The position numbers and the translations under genes were made by a program. From the NCBI GenBank assembly GCA_963790585.1, contig CAWBOY010000007.1, forward strand, positions 186,001 to 250,000: a DNA stretch of 64,000 nt. Direction: 5' to 3'. This DNA comes from CAWBOY01 sp963790585. GTDB taxonomy: Bacteria > Planctomycetota > Planctomycetia > Gemmatales > Gemmataceae. Positions 8,046 to 18,981 of the stretch are shown here, in pieces; within the stretch, counting starts at the first letter, position 1; the number at the start of each line of letters is the position of its first letter. The notes below the pieces were generated by a model that was not told the DNA's origin, ran no database searches, and saw only the letters and a list, made by a program, of their open reading frames with translations.

Positions 8046-11000
8046 ATGTCCGCGCTCGTTCCTTCTTGGCTCAAGTCGATTGCAGGCACGCGAAAAGGTC
8101 GCAGCCGACCCAAAAAGCCGCAGCCACGACGTACCTCGCGACCTATGCTCGAAGCCTTGGAGGACCGTTTGACTCCGACGCCGGTCGTGACTACAGTCAC
8201 TCCGAATGTCGCGTCAACGCTAGGCGGGCGAACCATTGAGATCGACGGCTCTGGCTTCACGGGAGCAACAGAAGTCGACTTCGGCAGTACGGCAGCAACT
8301 AATTTGGCAGTAGTCAACGACGGCGTCATCACGGTCACCGCCCCAGCCGCCGCCGCGTCAGGCTCCGTCGATGTGACTGTCGTGACGCCGACAGAGACCT
8401 CGGCTACGAGCCCCGCCGACACGTTTACCTACGTAGATCCAGTGCTCGCTCTTGTGCCAACATCGGGAAGCACCCAATCGACAACTGTAAACACACCGTT
8501 CGGCTCCAGCCTTGTGGCTACGCTGACAGACCAATACGGCGTTCCTGTGAGCGGCGCCACAGTGACGTTTACGGCTCCGGGAACAGGCGCGAGCGCTGTA
8601 TTCCCCTCAGGTTCCACGGTGACCACGGACAGCAGTGGCTTGGCCACGGAGCCAATCACCGCCAACACGGTTTCGGGATCGTACGATATTTCAGCTTCTA
8701 CCGCTGGCGTCGGAGCGCCGATCACGTTTACGAGCCTGACCAATCAAAGTGACGTAGCGGCGTTTATCACGGCCACAAGCGGCAACAACCAGTCCACGAC
8801 CGTCAATACAAGCTTCACGTCGCCACTAAAGGCGACTGTTACCGATCAATATGGCAATCCCGTTAGTGGTGTTACCGTCACATTCACGGCTCCAGCTACC
8901 GGCGCGTAGCGCGACTTTCCCAACGGGAGATACGGCAGTCACCGACAGCAGCGGCGTGGCGACGGATACCATCACCGCGAACACCGCCGCGGGCGCATAC
9001 GGTATCTCCGCGTCGGCATCGGGCGTTTCAACGCCTGCATCGTTCAGTAGTCTCACAAATACCGCCGATGTGGCGTCGATGATCTCCGTTACCAGCGGCG
9101 ATAATCAGAGCGCCACGGTCAATACTCCTTATAGTGCGCCCCTTGTGGTGACTGTAACCGATCAATTCGGCAACCCCGTCAGCGGCGAAAGCGTGACGTT
9201 CGCCGCGCCAGGCGCCGGAGCGAGCGGAACGTTTCCGACCGGTGCGACGGTCACGACAGGTGCCAATGGTCAGGCGACAGATACTCTCACCGCCAACACC
9301 GTGGCCGGAACCTTCGGCGTCACGGCGACTGCAGCCGCCATCCCGACTCCCGCTGGTTTTTCCAGCCTAACCAACACGGCGGATGTGCCCGCTTTTGTCA
9401 CGGCAACGAGCGGCGACAATCAAAACACAACCGTCAACACCGCCTTCAGCGCCCCCTGGTGGCGACGGTTACCGATCAGTTCGGCAATCCGATTTCGGGC
9501 GTCACCGTAACGTTTGCCGCCCCAGGATCGGGCGCGAGCGCAACGTTCCCGACGGGCGCTACGGTAGTTACCGACGTGAACGGTCAAGCGACCGAAAGTA
9601 TTGGTGCAAACACCATTGCAGGTACTTTTGGTGTATCCGCGTCTGTTACCGGAGTATCGACGCCAGCCAGCTATGTGAGCCTTACGAACAACGCGGATGT
9701 ACCCGCATTCGTAAATGCCACGAGCGGAGACAATCAGACCACAACCGTCAATACGAATTTCGCATCCCCATTGTCTGTAACCGTCACCGATCAATTCGGC
9801 AACCCGGTAAGCAATGTACTCGTAATGTTTGCTGCCCCGACCAGCGGGGCTGGCGTCGTTTTCCCGTCCGGCTCGACGGTGTTCACCGACGCCAATGGCA
9901 ATGCCTCTGACCCAATCAGCGCCAATACGGTTGCTGGTACTTATGGTGTCACAGCCTCCGTCAGCGGCCTCGCCACTCCGGCCAGTTTCGTCTCTCTTAT
10001 GAACACACCGGACGTCCCCGCTTCGGTAACTGTCAGCTCCGGCGACAGTCAGACGGCGACTGTGAACCAAGCCTATGCCGCTCCTCTGGTGGTCGTCGTA
10101 CAGGATCAGTTTGGCAACCCAGTTAGCGGCGTTTCGGTCACATTCGCGGCCCCAAGCAGTGGCCCAAGCGCTACCTTCCCTGGTGGTGACACGGTAATCA
10201 CGGACGCCAACGGCCTGGCTACCGAAAACTTCGCGGCTAACACGGTCGCAGGCACCTACAGCATCACGGCTTCCGCCAGTGGGGTTTCTTCTCCAGCGAG
10301 CTTTGTCAGTTTGACAAATACTGCCGACATGCCCTTCGCGATCGCCGCCACGTCCGGTGACAATCAAAGTGCCACTGTAAATACAGGCTTCGGTGCTCCG
10401 TTGGTGGCCACGGTCACCGATCAGTTCGGCAACCTAGTTAGCGGTGCGTCCGTTTCGTTCGTCGGTCCCCTATCAGGCGCCGGCGCCACTTTCCCCTCCG
10501 GCGATACCGTGCTTACCGATGCCAATGGTAATGCGACCGAGCCGGTTTCCGCGAACACAGTAGCCGGCAACTATCCGGTCACCGCGTCTACATTCGGAGT
10601 GTCGACCCCTGCCACCTTCGCTTCGCTGACCAACACCGCCGATGTCGCCGCTACGATCACCGCTACATCAGGAGATAATCAAAGTACCCTCACCAACTCC
10701 GCGTTTTCACAGCCGTTGGTGGTGACAGTTACTGATCAATTCGGCAACCCCGTGAGCGGCGTTCCCGTTAATTTCAACTTCCCCGTGTCTGGCGCCAGCG
10801 CCAGCGATTCCATTGGCGGGTCAGCGACGACGGATGCGAATGGCCAGGTGAGCGATATCATAACCGCGAATTCCGTCGGCGGGCCGTTTAGCCTGACCGT
10901 CCAGGCAGGGGGAGTCGCCACGCCGGCATCGTTCAACAGTCTGACGAACAACGATCCGCCCATGATTACGAGCGCGAACAGCACCGTCTTCACAGTGGGC

Positions 11001-14000
11001 TCTGCCGGAACCTTCTCGCTGACTGACACCGGCTTCCCGACTCCAACCGTGAGCGAGTCGGGCGCCCTGCCGACTGGAGTGACATTCGATCCCTCCACTG
11101 GCACGCTGAGCGGTACACCCGCGGTAGGCACAGGCGGCGATTACGGAATTACTTTTACAGCGACCAATGGTTTTGGTACCGACGCAAGCCAGCCCTTCAC
11201 TCTGGAGGTGGATGAGGCACCGACCATTACGAGTTCCACGACGTCTCAGTTCACGGAAGGCGCGACCACAACTTTCACCATAACTACAGCTTCGCATTTC
11301 CCGGCGGCTACGACGATTACGGAAACAGGCACGTTACCAACGGGCCTTTCGTTCGTTGACAATGGCGATGGCACGGCAACGATCGCAGGCACACCGTCTG
11401 TCGGTTCGGCGAATTCGTATCCGATTACGATCACGGCTAGCAACGGCATCTCCCCCGACGCGACGCAAGCTTTGGTGTTGGTTGTGAGCCCACAACTAGT
11501 GCTGACCGCGCCCCCTCTCGCGCAAGACACTGTGGGCGTGGCCTACAATCAGACCATCGGTGTGACCGGTGGCTCCGGCGACAGTTCTCTCGCCTATACA
11601 GTTACAGGAACGATTCCGGATGGCTTGACAATCAGTCCGGCCTCGCCGGCGACGAATTCGTTTGCGATCACGGGAACACCGACCGTTGCAGGTACATTTA
11701 CAATAGACGTGACCGCTACCGACTCGATCGGTGCCACGGCCGCCCAAAGCTATAGCGTTGTGGTCAATGCTCCAGTCTCGTTAACGGCGGGACCACTTCC
11801 GGACACATCCGTCGGAGCGCCTTACAATCAGTCGATCACGACGACCGGCGGCACCGGCGACTCGACGCTGACCTATACGATAACCGGTACGGTCCCAGAT
11901 GGCGTGACAATCAATCCACCGTCGCCGGCCACGAATTCCATCACGGTCAGTGGTACGCCTACCGACGTGGGCACGTTCACAATCAGTGTGTCCGCGACGG
12001 ATTCGCTAAATTCGGCCCCCGCTTTACAGACTTACACCGTGACTGTAAACCCAGGCGTGACCTTAACACCCTCGACTTTGCCGGACGACACGGTAGGTGT
12101 ACCCTACAACCAGACAATTTCGGCGACCGGTGGTACAGGCGACAAATCGTTGGCCTATACCATTACAGGTACAATCCCCGACGGCCTGACCATTCTGCCG
12201 AGTTCCCCAGCCACCAACTCGTTAACCATCAGCGGCACGCCGACCGTGGCCGGATCGTTTACAATCAACATATCGGCAACCGATTCCACGAACGCCGCGC
12301 CTGTCGTGCAAAGCTTTACGATCGTGGTCAATGGCCCGGTGACGCTGACGCCCGCGACGTTGCCGAACCCGACCGTCGGTCTGCAATACAACCAGACAAT
12401 TTCCACAACGGGCGGAACCGGAGACGCCACGCTGACCTACACGGTCACTGGTACCGTGCCGGACGGCTTGACGATAAGTCCCGCATCGCCGGCGACAGGT
12501 GGTATTACGATCACGGGCACGCCGACAGATGGCGGCACGTTCACAATCGCTGTCTCCGCGACCGATAGCTTGAATGCACCGGCAACCCAACAAAGCTACA
12601 CGCTGGTCGTCAACCCGAATGCACCTTTGACGATCACACCCACTTCGCTGCCGGACGGTAAGGCAGGCGCCGCCTACAGCCAGAACATCCAAATCGGCGG
12701 CGGCAAGGCCCCCTATCAGTCGTTGACGGTAGATGGGTTCAGCAGCGGCGGCACCGGTCTCGCTCAGCCCACAGTCAATCTCGCCGGCGGTACAGTAACC
12801 GTGAGCGGCACGCCGACGGCGGGCGGCACTTTAACCTTCACCGTGGATGTGATGGATGGTAACGGACAGACTCTGTCGCAAAATTACACTCTGACCATCG
12901 ACCAGGCGCCTACGATCACCAGCGCGGCCAGCGCTTCTTTCTTCGAAGGCGTGGCCGGTTCGTTCTCCGTGACAACGGGTCATGCTTTCCCCACTGCCAC
13001 GACGCTGGCGGAGGCCGGAACGCTTCCCTCCGGCCTAACTTTTGTGGATAACGGCAATGGCACGGCAACTTTGGCCGGAACGCCAGTGGCCGGCTCTTCT
13101 GCCGTCTATCACATCACGATCACGGCCTCTAATGGCATAACACCCGATGCGGTGCAAGCCTTTACCTTGACTGTCGGCACCGGGACCACCACCATCGCAA
13201 TTACTGAGGCCACCCCAGGCAATTCCAATGGCTTCCGCGATATTGCGTTGGCAGCCACCGTCTCGAGTTCCTCGGGAACCGTCACGGACGGCACGGTCAC
13301 ATTCACGATCTTGGCGAGCAACAATGGATTGATTGGCACCCTCCCAGCAGCCGTGGTCAATGGCGTTGCTACGGCGACCTTCTATGTGAATCAGTCGCTT
13401 CCAGCCGGAACATATAAGATCCTGGCCGTTTATTCGGGAAGTGCGGCATTCACCTCCAGCATGACGACGGCTAGCGTCACTTTGAAGGCCCCGACGCCTG
13501 ACGTTTTCGCGGTTGGTGCAGGCGCCGGCGGATCTCCGTTGGTGCAGGTATATTCCTCTGTCACGGGCATCTATCTCTATACGATTGATGCCTTCGGGAA
13601 TTTCCAGGGCGGCGTTCGTGTGGCGACAGGATTGCTCAACGGCCAAGACGTTATCATCGCCGCCGCGGGACCAGGCGGTCTGCCCTTCGTGAATGTCTAC
13701 CTGGGCGACACTGGCAAAATGATCTCTCAATTCCTCGCCTTCGACGCGGCTTTCGCTGGCGGCGTTTATGTCGCGGCGGGCGATCTCAATGGCAACGGCG
13801 GTCTGGAGATTGTCTCCGGGGCCGGCGCCATCTCCTATGGCCAACCGATCATAAGCGTGAAAACCATCTACGGCGGATTCCTCGCACCCTATACGCTCGC
13901 TTTCGACGCAAGCTTCCACGGCGGTGTGCGGGTCGCGGTCGCCGATCTCGCCGGGAATGGCAAGCCCGACATCGTGGCCACCGCTGGTCCTGGTGGCTTC

Positions 14001-14408
14001 CCCTTCGCGCAGATTATTGACGGCAGAACGTTCGCGCTGGGTGTCCGCTTCTCCGCATTCGCCTCGGGCTACTCGGGCGGCGTCTTTGTGTCGTCCGGTT
14101 ATTTCGATAACTCGGGAGTAGAGCGCCTGGTCTTCAGCACCGGTACGAGCCCGACGCCAACCATCGCTATTGAAGATGGTCTCGGTAAGTTCTTCGCGGA
14201 AAGTTCGAGCGTTGCACCCGGTTTCACCGGCGCAATACCGGTGTCCACCATACTTGGCGGGGCTCTTGGACAAACGGAAGACGTCATCCTCATGAGTTCG
14301 GGTGCTGGCGGCGACGACCTTATCAAAGCGTTCGACTCGTTCCTGAATCCTCTGTCCACGACGTTCCCGACCTTCCCCGGCTTCGGAGGTGGATCGTTTG
14401 TCGGCTAA
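8046..14408 (+). CDS. Giant Ig-repeat surface protein (frame broken twice here)
   Basis: Full length about 2120 aa. The ATG at 8046 has GGGAG 7 nt upstream. Order of parts: basic N-terminus and LEALEDRLTPTP signature; an IPT/TIG domain (about residues 48-130); eight Big-1-like repeats of about 105 aa (VTDQFGNPVSGVTVTFAAP pattern); about eight He_PIG-like Ig repeats (GVPYNQTI, IPDGLTI, SGTP); a Big_3-like domain; and a C-terminal 300-residue FG-GAP-like region rich in AGPGG and FxGGVxVA. The frame is broken twice. An extra T at 8907 creates a TAG within repeat 2, and a base is missing in the C5 run at 9452-9456 in repeat 4. The two shifts cancel, and the middle segment is perfectly conserved in its own frame, so sequence errors are the simplest explanation. 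Probable large adhesin. Confidence 0.75.
8440..10955 (+). repeat. Eight tandem Big-1-like coding repeats
   Basis: Units of about 315 nt, each beginning with a TSGDNQSTTVNT-like segment and ending SLTNTADVPA. All eight are recognisable and still similar at DNA level, which makes this region prone to collapse or recombination and to assembly trouble. Confidence 0.85.
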
Positions 14409-14434
14409 CTGAGTCGAGCCATAGTTCATAAATG

Positions 14435-14482
14435 AAAAGAAGAGAGCCGCCGGGTTTCGTCCCGGCGGCTGTCTTCTTTTTG
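14435..14482 (+). terminator. Terminator of giant surface protein gene
   Basis: Stem-loop AGCCGCCGGG-TTTCGT-CCCGGCGGCT extended by GAAGA/TCTTC and ending in TTTTTG, starting 26 nt after the stop codon. Confidence 0.85.
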
Positions 14483-14517
14483 TTCGTATTCATCATGCTG
14501 ACGCGACAGCTTCCACT

Positions 14518-14697
14518 CTAGACGATGTCTGACGGTCGACCTCTGGCGGCATAACCCAGTAGCGAGATAACGAACAGTACCAGGAAGATAAAGAACACGA
14601 TTCGTGCCATATCCACCGAGACAATTTCAACGCCGGTAAAGCCCAGGGCGCCCGCGATCAACGCGATCAAAAGAAAAAGCAACGCCAATCTTAACAT
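14518..14697 (-). CDS. DUF1328 small membrane protein
   Basis: A 59-aa inner-membrane protein with two hydrophobic helices (about residues 2-20 and 28-48, MLRLALLFLLIALIAGALGF and IVFFIFLVLFVISLLGY) and a short charged tail. This is the length and pattern of the DUF1328/YtjA family, whose function is unknown but which is often stress-induced. AGGGAG lies 8 nt before the ATG at 14697; a longer in-frame start at 14775 is not supported. A sigma-54 promoter at 14771-14786 reads into it. It is divergent from the coiled-coil lipoprotein gene, which has its own sigma-54 promoter. Confidence 0.85.
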   Translation of the reverse strand: MLRLALLFLLIALIAGALGFTGVEIVSVDMARIVFFIFLVLFVISLLGYAARGRPSDIV

Positions 14698-14770
14698 GAC
14701 TTCTCTCCCTAAAAATTTCTGAATTCGGGTTGAGTACCAGTGTAAGGCACTCACAGTAATGGAGTAAGTA

Positions 14771-14786
14771 AGCATCTGTTGTGCCG
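14771..14786 (-). promoter_or_regulatory. Sigma-54 promoter for DUF1328 gene
   Basis: The minus strand reads CGGCACAACAGATGCT, with GG-N10-GC spacing, a full GGCAC -24 box and one mismatch in the -12 box. The leader would be about 63 nt. Confidence 0.65.
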
Positions 14787-14957
14787 TTCAACGGAAACCG
14801 GAAAAAATGGCATCCTATTGCCCAATCGTCATGATTAGGGCTTGGCCCGGGCATTGTCTTGCGCACAACATGCGCAGTCAAATTCCTCTCAGCTTTGGTA
14901 TTTGTACCATATTTCGGGAAAATTGTGGCGTTTGAATGAAATCCAAAATTTGCAGCC

Positions 14958-14975
14958 TTTGGCATTTCGCTTGCG
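14958..14975 (+). promoter_or_regulatory. Sigma-54 promoter for lipoprotein gene
   Basis: TTTGGCATTTCGCTTGCG has GG-N10-GC spacing with TTGGCA and TTGC boxes. The predicted start near 14985 gives a leader of about 64 nt to the ATG at 15049. Confidence 0.7.
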
Positions 14976-15048
14976 TTCACCCCCTTTCGATACGAAACAC
15001 GGAAAGGGAACACACTGAGGCAAATTTGCCCATGTTGGAGATTGATCC

Positions 15049-15570
15049 ATGAAATACCTTTATTGCATAACTTCTTTGGCTGCTCTGTTCCTGGCGGCTG
15101 GCTGCGGCGGAGCGCCTGATAGTCGAAAGGTCATGGATGCGAAGCGTGATATGACCGAGGCTGATCGCAAAGCCAAGGACCTGGCGGAGCAAAGCGTGCG
15201 AGCATCCGGTTCCGAGAAGGAGCGACTGGAGCGTGAAGCGCGCAAGGCGGAAGACGAAGCTAAAAAGAAGCAAAGAGACTTTGAAATCGCGAGAATGTCC
15301 TATCAAAGCGACATGCAAGCGAAGCTTGACGAGCTCGATCGCAAGGCGGCGGACTGGAAGGTTAAGATGGAAAAAGCGACGGGCGATGCCAAGAAGAAGA
15401 TGCAGGACGAGCTCGATCGTCTCGAACGTCATCGTGTGGACGTGCGGCGGCAGTGGACCTCGCTGAAGGACGCATCCGCCGAGACCTGGGAAAAGCTTAG
15501 CCGCGATACCAGTCGAGCTTACGACGAGCTAAAGACTGGTTTTGAAAAGTCGGCCGAGCAGTTTAAATGA
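15049..15570 (+). CDS. Coiled-coil lipoprotein
   Basis: A 173-aa envelope lipoprotein. The first 19 residues form a lipoprotein signal peptide with lipobox LAAGC, so the mature protein starts at Cys19. Most of the rest (about residues 28-165) is highly charged, rich in Lys, Glu, Asp, Ala and Arg, and is predicted to be one long alpha-helical coiled coil (KERLEREARKAEDEAKKKQ). I do not recognise a named family. It is transcribed from a sigma-54-type promoter (14958-14975) and closed by a terminator at 15600-15631, so it is a single-gene unit. A role in bridging or monitoring the envelope is a guess. Confidence 0.8.
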   Translation: MKYLYCITSLAALFLAAGCGGAPDSRKVMDAKRDMTEADRKAKDLAEQSVRASGSEKERLEREARKAEDEAKKKQRDFEIARMSYQSDMQAKLDELDRKAADWKVKMEKATGDAKKKMQDELDRLERHRVDVRRQWTSLKDASAETWEKLSRDTSRAYDELKTGFEKSAEQFK

Positions 15571-15599
15571 AGTAATCGGCGTCAACAATTGAGAACGCA

Positions 15600-15631
15600 A
15601 ACGCCGGTGATTGCTCACCGGCGTTTTTTTA
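15600..15631 (+). terminator. Terminator of lipoprotein gene
   Basis: Stem AACGCCGGTGA, loop TTGC, stem TCACCGGCGTT, then a run of T. Confidence 0.9.
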
Positions 15632-15661
15632 TAAGGAAATTTCATGCTCAGGATAGAGCAA

Positions 15662-15677
15662 CGGCATGCACGTTGCT
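15662..15677 (+). promoter_or_regulatory. Sigma-54 promoter for NtrC-type regulator
   Basis: CGGCATGCACGTTGCT has exact GG-N10-GC spacing and a perfect TTGCT box. The predicted start near 15687 lies just upstream of the AAAGGAG ribosome-binding site, so the leader is short (about 17 nt). It implies that the sigma-54 activator is itself sigma-54 controlled. Confidence 0.65.
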
Positions 15678-15703
15678 ATGATAAATCGGAAAGGAGCACG
15701 ACC

Positions 15704-17140
15704 ATGACCCGAACCCTTCCCGAGCAGCCCGAAACAAACTCGAACTTGCCTCGACTGCTCATCGCTGAAGATAACGAGCTCGTCTGTCGCCAGTTGAAAA
15801 CTGTTTTGGAAAGTGACTTGGGTGTCCAAATCGATACGACGGGCGACGGCAAACAAGCGCTCGCCGCCTTGAAGAAGAACAAATACAGCATTTTCCTGAC
15901 AGACCTGCAGATGCCGCTTCTTGACGGCATGAAGCTGATACAAGAGATCGCCAAGACAAATATGCCTGTGACCACTGTCGTCATGACCGGCCACGGCTCG
16001 ATAGATGGCGCCGTCGAAGCGATGAAGGCAGGAGCTTATGACTTCTTCACAAAGCCGCTAAACCTCGATCGACTCAAGCTGGTTCTTGCGCGTATTTTGC
16101 GCGAACGAGCACTGGGCGATGAGGTCGCGACCTTGCGCGATCAACTTCAAACCCGTGACGTGTCCGGGCAGGTTCTGAGCAAGAGCCCGCGCATGCACGC
16201 GATACGAGACTTAATCCAGCATTTGGCCGAGACCACGACGACGGTGCTGATTGAAGGCGAAACGGGCACGGGCAAAGAGATGATCGCCCGCGCGATCCAT
16301 CAGGCCTCGATGGCGCATCGAACAGGCCAGCTTATTCCGGTCCATTGCGCTGCGCTACCGGAGAACTTGCTGGAGAGCGAGTTATTCGGTCATGAAAAAG
16401 GCTCGTTCACTGGGGCCATCAATCGCCGCATGGGACGCTTCGAGCAGGCGCACGGTGGAACCTTGTTTCTCGACGAAGTCGGCGAAATCCCGCTATCGAT
16501 CCAGGTCAAGCTGCTGCGAGCGCTCCAGGAGCGCCGGTTCGAGCGCGTTGGCGGCACGGAATCGGTGGAGATGGATGTCCGTGTCATTGCTGCCACGAAC
16601 CGATCGCTGACAAAGATGGTAAAACAAGGAACCTTCCGTGAAGATCTTTATTATCGTGTAAATGTCGTGCGTATCGAGTTGCCCCCCTTGCGCGAACGTG
16701 TCGAGGACATCCCGCTTTTGGCCGAATTCTTCTGCGAGAAGTTCGCCCGCTCAGGCGTCGCGGCTAAGACAATTGCCCCGGCCGCGATGGAGGTTCTGCT
16801 GAAGCACCCTTGGCCTGGGAATGTCCGGGAGTTGGAAAACGTCATGGAGCGGGCGTGTGTCATTTGTCCCGGCACCACTATCGAGCCGGAGCATCTGTCG
16901 ACAGACCTTCTCAATCCTTCCACGAGCGTTTCCCCGCTCCGAATTGACTTGCAAAGGCCTCTCCCCGAGCTACTGCGGGAGATCACGACGAATTTTGAGC
17001 GGCGCTACATCCGCAAAGCCTTGGCGAAGACCCGAGGCAGCGTCAGCCGTTGTGCTCGAATCTGCGGTCTGTCGCGGCGTAGTATTACGTCAAAAATTGC
17101 CGAATATGGAATCGATCGGGCGGACATGCAAAAGGAATAG
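15704..17140 (+). CDS. NtrC-family sigma-54-dependent response regulator
   Basis: A 478-aa activator of sigma-54 RNA polymerase. The receiver domain covers about residues 16-130, with phosphorylatable Asp67 in IFLTDLQMP and the acidic pair in IAEDN. The AAA+ domain (about 155-385) has Walker A GETGTGKE near 185 and the sigma-54 contact loop as GSFTGA near 233, plus the arginine-rich VNVVRIELPPLRER segment. A Fis-type HTH ends the protein (RGSVSRCARICGLSRRSITS). AAAGGAG precedes the ATG at 15704; the frame is open upstream to 15644 but without a ribosome-binding site. It heads a same-strand run of kinase and receiver genes and is preceded by a sigma-54 element, suggesting autoregulation. It is the natural candidate for the nine sigma-54 promoters of this window (inference). 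Confidence 0.92.
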   Translation: MTRTLPEQPETNSNLPRLLIAEDNELVCRQLKTVLESDLGVQIDTTGDGKQALAALKKNKYSIFLTDLQMPLLDGMKLIQEIAKTNMPVTTVVMTGHGSIDGAVEAMKAGAYDFFTKPLNLDRLKLVLARILRERALGDEVATLRDQLQTRDVSGQVLSKSPRMHAIRDLIQHLAETTTTVLIEGETGTGKEMIARAIHQASMAHRTGQLIPVHCAALPENLLESELFGHEKGSFTGAINRRMGRFEQAHGGTLFLDEVGEIPLSIQVKLLRALQERRFERVGGTESVEMDVRVIAATNRSLTKMVKQGTFREDLYYRVNVVRIELPPLRERVEDIPLLAEFFCEKFARSGVAAKTIAPAAMEVLLKHPWPGNVRELENVMERACVICPGTTIEPEHLSTDLLNPSTSVSPLRIDLQRPLPELLREITTNFERRYIRKALAKTRGSVSRCARICGLSRRSITSKIAEYGIDRADMQKE

Positions 17141-17160
17141 GGTTACTGCTAGCGCTTGCT

Positions 17161-17229
17161 CACCAGCCCCAAGTGCGCAGCGCGGGGTTCAGCGGCTCCG
17201 AATCCCGCGCCTGGCGCTTGGGGCTGGCG
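17161..17229. repeat. Dispersed hairpin repeat, family A, copy 2
   Basis: Arms CACCAGCCCCAAGTGCGCAG.. and ..CTGGCGCTTGGGGCTGGCG around a 9-nt loop. It lies between the NtrC-type regulator and the kinase gene and could act as a transcript-stabilising or attenuating hairpin. Confidence 0.8.
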
Positions 17230-17257
17230 GAAAAGCGCACCCAAGGCAAAGGCACCC

Positions 17258-18836
17258 ATGAGACTCTTGAACCGCAGTATCTTTCAAAAGGGGTTACTCG
17301 CTATGAGTATCCCCATGCTCGCCCAGATCCTCTTTTTGGTGGTCTTGGTCTTTGCACGTTTTAGGCAACAGTCCGCTCAGGACTGGGCGATTCATAGTCA
17401 GGAGGTGATGGTCCTTGCCGAGCGGTGTAACGTTCTCGTCCGTCAAACGCAGGCTCAGATGCAGTCTTTCATTCTCACCGGACAGGAGCGGTTTGAGCAA
17501 ATCTACAATGCCACGCGGAATGAAATGCCAGTAGCCTTTCAAATGCTCCGAGAACACGTTAGCGATAATCGACTACAGCAAGCCAAGGCGGAGGAACTCT
17601 GGACGCGCGCCAAGCTTTCGAGGCTTGGATGGACGAAACCATTCAATTAGTGCATGAATCAAAACGCGCTGAGATTGAGGCCCGTGTTAGCGGTGGTCAG
17701 AACCTCGATCTTTTGCAGCAATTTTCTAGCGTTTATGACGAGTTTTTGAATGAAGAGAGGCGCCTGGACCGAGAGCGGCGGCAGCGCCTCGACGACACAA
17801 TGTGGATGCAGAGCTGGATTCTCGCCGGTGGCGTCTTGCTCGCTCTCGTCAGCGGTGGCGCTCTGCTTTGGGGCTTTAGTCGGTCCATCGCCGGACGCCT
17901 GCAGGTGTTAACGGAAAACACGCGCCGTATGGCCGAGGGCAAAGAATTAGCCCCGCGCCTCAAGGGGCGTGACGAGTTGAGCCGGCTCGATCACTTCTTC
18001 CATCAGATGGCGGAAGCGCTCAATCACAAAAACCAAGAAAATGAAATGTTCGTCTATAGCGTCTCGCATGATTTGCGATCGCCCTTGGTCAACCTCCAAG
18101 GATTCAGCCAAGAGCTGTCGATGACGATCCGTGATCTCCGCAATCAGCTGAAAAGCAGCGAGGTCCCGTCCTCCGTACGCGACCGCATGGCAAAGGTGCT
18201 CGATCGCGATGCGGACGAAGCGATCCGCTATATACAAAGCGCCGTCACGCGGCTGGCGTCGATCATCGACGGCCTCTTGCGACTTTCTCGGGTGCGCCGC
18301 GTCGAATATCATTGGAAATCAGTCGACGTCGGAGCGATCGTTCAGCGGATCGTCGAGTCTCTGCACATTTCCGCGCGGGAAAAGGGGCGCAGATCCGTGT
18401 CGGTCCATTACTTCCGGCTTGGGGGGATCCCTCGGCCATCGATCAAATCTTCGCGAACTTGGCTATAAACGCTCTTAATTATCTCGATCCTGCGCGGCCG
18501 GGCCAAATCGAAGTGGAGAGCTATAAGGGATCGGGCAAACATCAGGGCATGAACGTTTATTTTGTCAAGGATAACGGACGGGGCATTCCCGAGTCGCAGC
18601 ACCATAAGATCTTTGTAGCGTTTCAGCGGCTTGCTCCAGAGGCCGCTGCGGGAGAGGGCGTCGGCTTGGCGATCATTCGCCGTGTAGTCGAAAGACACGG
18701 CGGCCACATCTGGCTCGAATCAACCCCAGGCGTCGGTAGCACCTTCTTTGTCGCGCTGTTGTCGCCGGACCAAGGCCGTTCGGCCGACGCTCCTATCGAC
18801 GGAACTCCTATGCTATATAGGAAGCTGCCGAGTTGA
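17258..18836 (+). CDS. CHASE3 sensor histidine kinase (two frameshifts here)
   Basis: Membrane sensor kinase, 526 aa when repaired. ATG at 17258. Parts in order: a first membrane helix (GLLAMSIPMLAQILFLVVLV), a periplasmic CHASE3-like helical region with an outgoing helix WILAGGVLLALVSGGALLWG, a HAMP-like linker, HisKA with the phospho-accepting His near residue 270 in YSVSHDLRSPLVNLQG, then HATPase_c with AWGDPSAIDQIFANLAINAL, DNGRGIPE and GEGVGLAIIRRVVERHGG. Two single-base losses split the frame: near 17616 (TTT run) and in the G4 run at 18384-18387. Adding one base at each joins all three pieces without any missing residue. It lies between an NtrC-type regulator and a CheY-like receiver, its probable partners. 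Confidence 0.8.
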
Positions 18837-18850
18837 GCGTCCGGCAGTAT

Positions 18851-18938
18851 GTATTACCGAGCCTGAAGCGTAAGCAAAGGGTATTTTGTATTTCAAAAAT
18901 CAAAAGGCTCTTCGCATACGCTTCAGGCTCGGTAATAC
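18851..18938. repeat. Dispersed palindrome, family F
   Basis: Arms GTATTACCGAGCCTGAAGCG and its near-perfect reverse complement separated by about 45 nt. It occupies most of the 145-nt gap between kinase and receiver genes. Confidence 0.75.
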
Positions 18939-18981
18939 AAACGACAGCCTCTAAATCGGACTTCATGATAAGGTTGAATCG

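Noticed and set aside
8440..10955. Regular 315-nt tandem repeats as a possible CRISPR or satellite array
   Set aside because: They encode Big-1-like domains in frame; the unit size and divergence do not fit CRISPR.
13035..14429. Long open frame (464 codons) antisense to the giant surface protein
   Set aside because: Codes for an Arg/Glu-rich sequence without family features, lies entirely opposite a well-conserved repeat protein, and reflects high-GC codon bias.
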